In this document: piece by piece, positions 6,702 to 8,898 of the stretch | How the letters are laid out: each line of letters starts with the position of its first letter | How positions within the stretch are numbered: position 1 is the first letter of the stretch | Assembly: GCA_028681035.1 (NCBI GenBank) | Contig: JAQUJJ010000144.1 | Span: 1 to 8,898, forward strand | Length of the DNA: 8,898 bases | Direction: 5' to 3' | Source: Candidatus Cloacimonadota bacterium | GTDB lineage: Bacteria > Cloacimonadota > Cloacimonadia > Cloacimonadales > Cloacimonadaceae | Made by a program: the position numbers and the translations under genes | Notes under the pieces: generated by a model | Databases searched by the model: none | The model's input: only the letters and a program-made list of their open reading frames with translations | What the model was told of the DNA's origin: nothing

Positions 6702-6831
6702 GCAAGAATGCAGAGAATGCAACAAGAATGCAGGCCACAATGCAACGTAAGCCATTGCAGCACAATGAGAATGCAGAGAATGCAGGAAAAACCTATAGTA
6801 TTTTACAGAATGCAGGGAGTGCTTGCATTCT
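6702..6831 (-). repeat. Right-end cluster of GCATTCT heptamers in inverted orientation
   Basis: Six copies of AGAATGC (GCATTCT on the minus strand) start at 6705, 6714, 6725, 6768, 6777 and 6807, and one forward GCATTCT at 6825. Two pairs (6705/6714, 6768/6777) have the same 9-bp spacing as at the left end. The 21 bases at 6702-6722 are the exact reverse complement of 373-393. AGGAAAAACCT recurs at 6784-6794, again abutting a pair. The cluster lies about 150-270 bp inside attR, so in the excised circle the two clusters would flank attP symmetrically and point away from it. Apart from the terminator and the possible relic, 6504-6977 holds no supported gene. Confidence 0.75.
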
Positions 6832-6873
6832 AATAAAGCAAATATACTATACTATATAATATTATTATAGCAA
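6832..6873. other. AT-rich tract beside the right heptamer cluster, possible origin
   Basis: About 40 bases consisting almost only of A and T (TATACTATACTATATAATA at its centre) directly follow the last heptamer. Short iterons next to an AT-rich melting region form the usual layout of origins in iteron plasmids and satellites. The element encodes an ATPase and primase that would use one. This is inferred from layout only. The following 6874-6977 bases contain GTTACT repeats (6902, 6913) and small inverted repeats, but no gene. Confidence 0.4.
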
Positions 6874-6977
6874 ACAATAACAGAGCTAAAATAGGCCATT
6901 TGTTACTGATTGGTTACTTGAGCACTTTAGCAAGTGTAGCTAATTCCTTATCCATTAGGGAAATACAAGATATATCA

Positions 6978-6994
6978 TTGTTTTGACCTTAAAA
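6978..6994 (+). other. attR candidate (right core repeat)
   Basis: The 17-mer TTGTTTTGACCTTAAAA is identical to 111-127. The element-side arm (6972-6984, ATATCATTGTTTT) pairs in inverted orientation with 125-137 in the reconstructed attP. The host side continues AAAACGACC, which together with GTTTT forms a symmetric GTTTT-N6-AAAAC core. Confidence 0.7.
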
Positions 6995-7053
6995 CGACCT
7001 TTCTTGCTTTGGTCTTCTGGCTTTGCTCACACTGTATCTTTTTGTCAGCAAGG

Positions 7054-7091
7054 TTGTTTTGAAATTACCCGGGTCGTTTTTGGGTTAAAAC
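7054..7091. repeat. Further att-like sequences outside attR
   Basis: Reverse-complemented, 7072-7091 reads GTTTTAACCCAAAAACGACC and matches the right core plus host arm (6980-6999) at 17 of 20 positions; the differences lie in the central six bases. Just before it, 7054-7070 reads TTGTTTTGAAATTACCC, a partial forward copy of the core. Both lie in the non-coding stretch 6995-7107, where I see no gene. Confidence 0.5.
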
Positions 7092-7107
7092 AAAGCTACA
7101 TTGACCG

Positions 7108-7431
7108 GTGGAAAACTTGGGCATTAATGAACTCAGCGATGCCGCTTTTAGCATTCGCAATTCGCTCAAGCTGGTCAATGCCAATGGTGTTGGATTCATC
7201 ACCAATCAATCTCTTTTTACCATCCGCTGGAAGCTGCAGGATATTGCTTCCAGTTCCAGTATATTCTGGGAATATTCTGCCGATAACTGGAGCTGGACCA
7301 GGATCAACAGCAGTTCCGTAGCGGTAAGCGACGAAAGTATGATGTGGTTTGTAGATACAGGCTTGGCCAATACGATGTGGTTGAGAGCTGTGGAACAAGG
7401 CAGCAATCGGATCGTAGGTAAATCCGAATAA
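7108..7431 (+). pseudogene. 5'-truncated remnant of a secreted modular surface protein
   Basis: This frame opens mid-protein right after an in-frame TGA (7102-7104); GTG 7108 is only the first possible start, with no ribosome site and no signal peptide. The first residues (ELSDAAFSI) look like the end of one Ig-like repeat, followed by the start of another (SLKLVNANG, then FTIRW, IFWEYSADNWSWTRI and the closing WLRAVEQ). It ends at TAA 7429-7431, but the same frame resumes at once (AFKVTDKNLILYEPNGGE). The TAA is therefore probably a nonsense mutation, for instance of a CAA codon, inside a gene now split from its 3' part at 7441-8700. The missing N-terminus is not present in the left host flank. 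Confidence 0.65.
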
Positions 7432-7440
7432 GCTTTCAAA

Positions 7441-8700
7441 GTGACCGACAAGAACCTGATCCTCTATGAACCCAATGGCGGGGAAGATTATCCTGCCCTT
7501 AGCTCTCAAAACATCTCTTGGGATCATGGCGGACTTACGAATCTGAACTTGTACTATACTTATGACGATGGCACAAGCTGGAACTTAATTGCCTCCACTA
7601 TCCCTGCCTCCAGTCTCGGCTATACCTGGCAGGTTCCGGAAACGCCCTCCGTAAATTGTCGGATTAAGCTGCAAGACCAGACGCATAGCTATATGGTGCT
7701 GGAGAGCGATACCAACTTCAGCATTACCCCTTTGCAGGTGATAGCTCCTACCGTAGATTTCGAGGCCGATATCCAGAGTGGAGACATCCCGCTGGCGGTG
7801 CAATTCAGTGAGACCATCAATCCCGGCGTGGGCAGTGTTTCATCCAGGCTGTGGGACTTCGGTGATGGTATTACCTCAGGGCTAAGTTATCCTCTGCACA
7901 CTTATACCGCAGCAGGGACTTATACTGTCAGCCTGACTGTGAGCAATGACTTTGGCGGATCTGCTACAGAGACTAAAACGGATTACATCGTAGCCTTGCC
8001 TAAGACGCCCCGCATAGAATTATTCAGTGCCTCTACTTTGGGCTATGGGACGGTCTATCTGGGTGATAGCTCGGCTCCTCAAGCGATCCAGCTGAAGAAT
8101 ATTGGTACCGCGCCCCTCAATATCGCATCGGTATCCTATTACCTGACAAGTGGCCAATTTGCCTTAGCGGGAACAACATTGCCCATCGTGATTCCGGTGA
8201 ATGGAACCGCAACGCTCAATGTAGTATTCACCCCTAGCACCAATGGTGCCGTGAGTGATTCCCTCTTTATCCACAGCGATGCCTCCAATCTCCCTGTTAT
8301 GGCGATCAAACTGACCGGAACGGGTGAATATGTGCCCCCTGCCATGGTGGAAGGCGTGGAGGTAGATATTGAGGGTGATGATGCCATCATTAGCTGGCAG
8401 CCGGTAACAGAGACCATTTATGGCACGCCGATAGTACCAGATGGCTATATTGTCCTCTATATTGAATCGCCTTATGAGCACGATGATCATCTCTACTACT
8501 TCCTGAATTTTGTAACTGGCACATCGTATAATCATACCTATGTGGCTCAGTTCAGAACTCAGATGTTTTACCGGGTAGTGGCGGTGAAATTCTATCGTGA
8601 GGGAGAGGGTGACGCCCTGGCAGCGCTAAACTCTTCCAAAGAGAAGATACTCTGGTCAGAGCTGAAAACACGACTGGCCAAGGTGAGAGACAAACAATAA
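7441..8700 (+). CDS. Ig-like/PKD/choice-of-anchor/FN3 protein, 3' part of a broken gene
   Basis: A 419-residue frame that would begin at GTG 7441 but has no ribosome site or signal peptide, and continues in frame from 7108-7431 across a TAA. It is best read as the C-terminal part of an exported beta-sandwich protein. Domains in order: an Ig-like module with PNGGE, ISW and a DDGTSW strand (1-97); a PKD domain with the diagnostic WDFGDG (138-143) and HTYTAAGTYTVSLTV (103-186); an ASPM/SPD-2/Hydin-like choice-of-anchor domain with LKNIGTAPLNI and VVFTP (188-296); and an FN3-like domain (300-386) ending in YRVVAVKFY. A charged tail follows, without a clear sorting signal. Such proteins normally act in adhesion or at the cell surface. 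The truncation and stop make function doubtful. It belongs to the host, not to the element. Confidence 0.75.
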   Translation: MTDKNLILYEPNGGEDYPALSSQNISWDHGGLTNLNLYYTYDDGTSWNLIASTIPASSLGYTWQVPETPSVNCRIKLQDQTHSYMVLESDTNFSITPLQVIAPTVDFEADIQSGDIPLAVQFSETINPGVGSVSSRLWDFGDGITSGLSYPLHTYTAAGTYTVSLTVSNDFGGSATETKTDYIVALPKTPRIELFSASTLGYGTVYLGDSSAPQAIQLKNIGTAPLNIASVSYYLTSGQFALAGTTLPIVIPVNGTATLNVVFTPSTNGAVSDSLFIHSDASNLPVMAIKLTGTGEYVPPAMVEGVEVDIEGDDAIISWQPVTETIYGTPIVPDGYIVLYIESPYEHDDHLYYFLNFVTGTSYNHTYVAQFRTQMFYRVVAVKFYREGEGDALAALNSSKEKILWSELKTRLAKVRDKQ

Positions 8701-8736
8701 TGACAATATTACGAATAAATCAGAACTAACTACCTT

Positions 8737-8775
8737 GAGCCGAAGCCAGATTCTCTGTCTTCGGCTCTTTGTTTG
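8737..8775 (+). terminator. Rho-independent terminator after the surface-protein gene
   Basis: A 9-bp perfect stem, GAGCCGAAG (8737-8745) with CTTCGGCTC (8759-8767), has a 13-base loop and is followed by TTTGTTTG. It sits 37 bp after the TAA at 8698-8700. Confidence 0.85.
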
Positions 8776-8822
8776 TCATTCTGAAACAGAGACTAACCCA
8801 AAGATAGCTATAGCCTATACCA

Positions 8823-8885
8823 TCCTTGAAAGACGGACAGCTCATATCCTCCTTGAAAGACGTTAGGCAAGGGTTTTAACCCTTG
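8823..8885. repeat. Intergenic repeat unit at the right window edge
   Basis: TCCTTGAAAGACG occurs twice, at 8823-8835 and 8850-8862 (27-bp period). A tight hairpin follows at once: CAAGGGTT (8868-8875) with AACCCTTG (8878-8885). Direct repeats plus a small palindrome in an intergenic region suggest a dispersed REP-like element. It may extend past the window, and 8776-8822 shows no gene. Confidence 0.45.
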
Positions 8886-8898
8886 TACCATATTCAGA

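Larger units (their letters stand above)
111..6994. mobile_element. Integrated satellite-like element bounded by 17-bp direct repeats
   Basis: A compact island of about 6.9 kb delimited by identical 17-mers at 111-127 and 6978-6994. It contains a complete tyrosine integrase just inside the left end, a zinc-ribbon protein, an HTH protein, a replication ATPase and primase, and a possible terminase small subunit. Mirror-image heptamer clusters lie near both ends. No capsid, portal, tail, lysis, relaxase or conjugation gene is present, so it should be unable to transfer alone. The plan matches phage-inducible chromosomal islands and similar satellites. Against a standard PICI, integrase and replication genes point the same way here rather than diverging from a central control region. 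Alternatives are a cryptic integrative plasmid, or an integrative element whose mobilisation genes are lost or act in trans. Confidence 0.75.

Noticed and set aside
7096..7527. Minus-strand frame of 143 residues and other shadow frames across the surface-protein region
   Set aside because: The + strand encodes clear Ig-like and PKD domains in this region, and the antisense frames show no domain.

Overview
The window most likely comes from a bacterium of the FCB group. Candidatus Cloacimonadota is my best guess, from the style of the modular PKD/Ig-like/FN3 surface protein on the right and the Bacteroidetes-like integrase on the left. This placement is recognition by eye, not a search result.

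Layout. Positions 1-110 are left host flank with a strong hairpin. A compact integrated element of about 6.9 kb runs from a 17-bp direct repeat at 111-127 to an identical copy at 6978-6994. I read the two copies as attL and attR. All genes are on the + strand. Module 1 is a complete tyrosine integrase (425-1522) followed 10 bp later by a zinc-ribbon protein of unknown function (1533-2159). A 228-bp leader holds a good promoter and overlapping palindromes (2160-2387). Module 2 is a tight operon (2388-6503): an AlpA/excisionase-type HTH protein, a DUF3987-type P-loop ATPase, a CHC2-TOPRIM primase, a possible 25-residue peptide, an 89-residue helical protein, a protein resembling a phage terminase small subunit, and a charged helical protein. 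Most junctions overlap by 1-4 bp. A rho-independent terminator follows at 6528-6558.

Both ends of the element carry clusters of the heptamer GCATTCT in mirror orientation: six copies at 312-390, and six reverse-complement copies plus one forward copy at 6705-6831. Each cluster lies about 150-280 bp inside its att core. They fit integrase arm-type sites, replication iterons, or both. The right cluster abuts an AT-rich tract.

Taken together, the element has genes for integration/excision (integrase, HTH protein), self-replication (ATPase, primase, iterons) and possibly packaging (TerS-like). It has no capsid, tail, portal, large terminase, lysis, relaxase or conjugation gene. That is the gene plan of a phage-inducible chromosomal island or other phage satellite. 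I know of no described satellite in this lineage, so this is the window's main candidate for a new system. It depends on the TerS assignment, which is only moderately supported.

Right of attR (6995-7107) is non-coding DNA with two further att-like sequences, one of them an inverted near-copy of the core. Then comes a secreted multidomain protein gene that lacks its 5' end and is split by an in-frame TAA (7108-8700), then its terminator and a short intergenic repeat at the window end.
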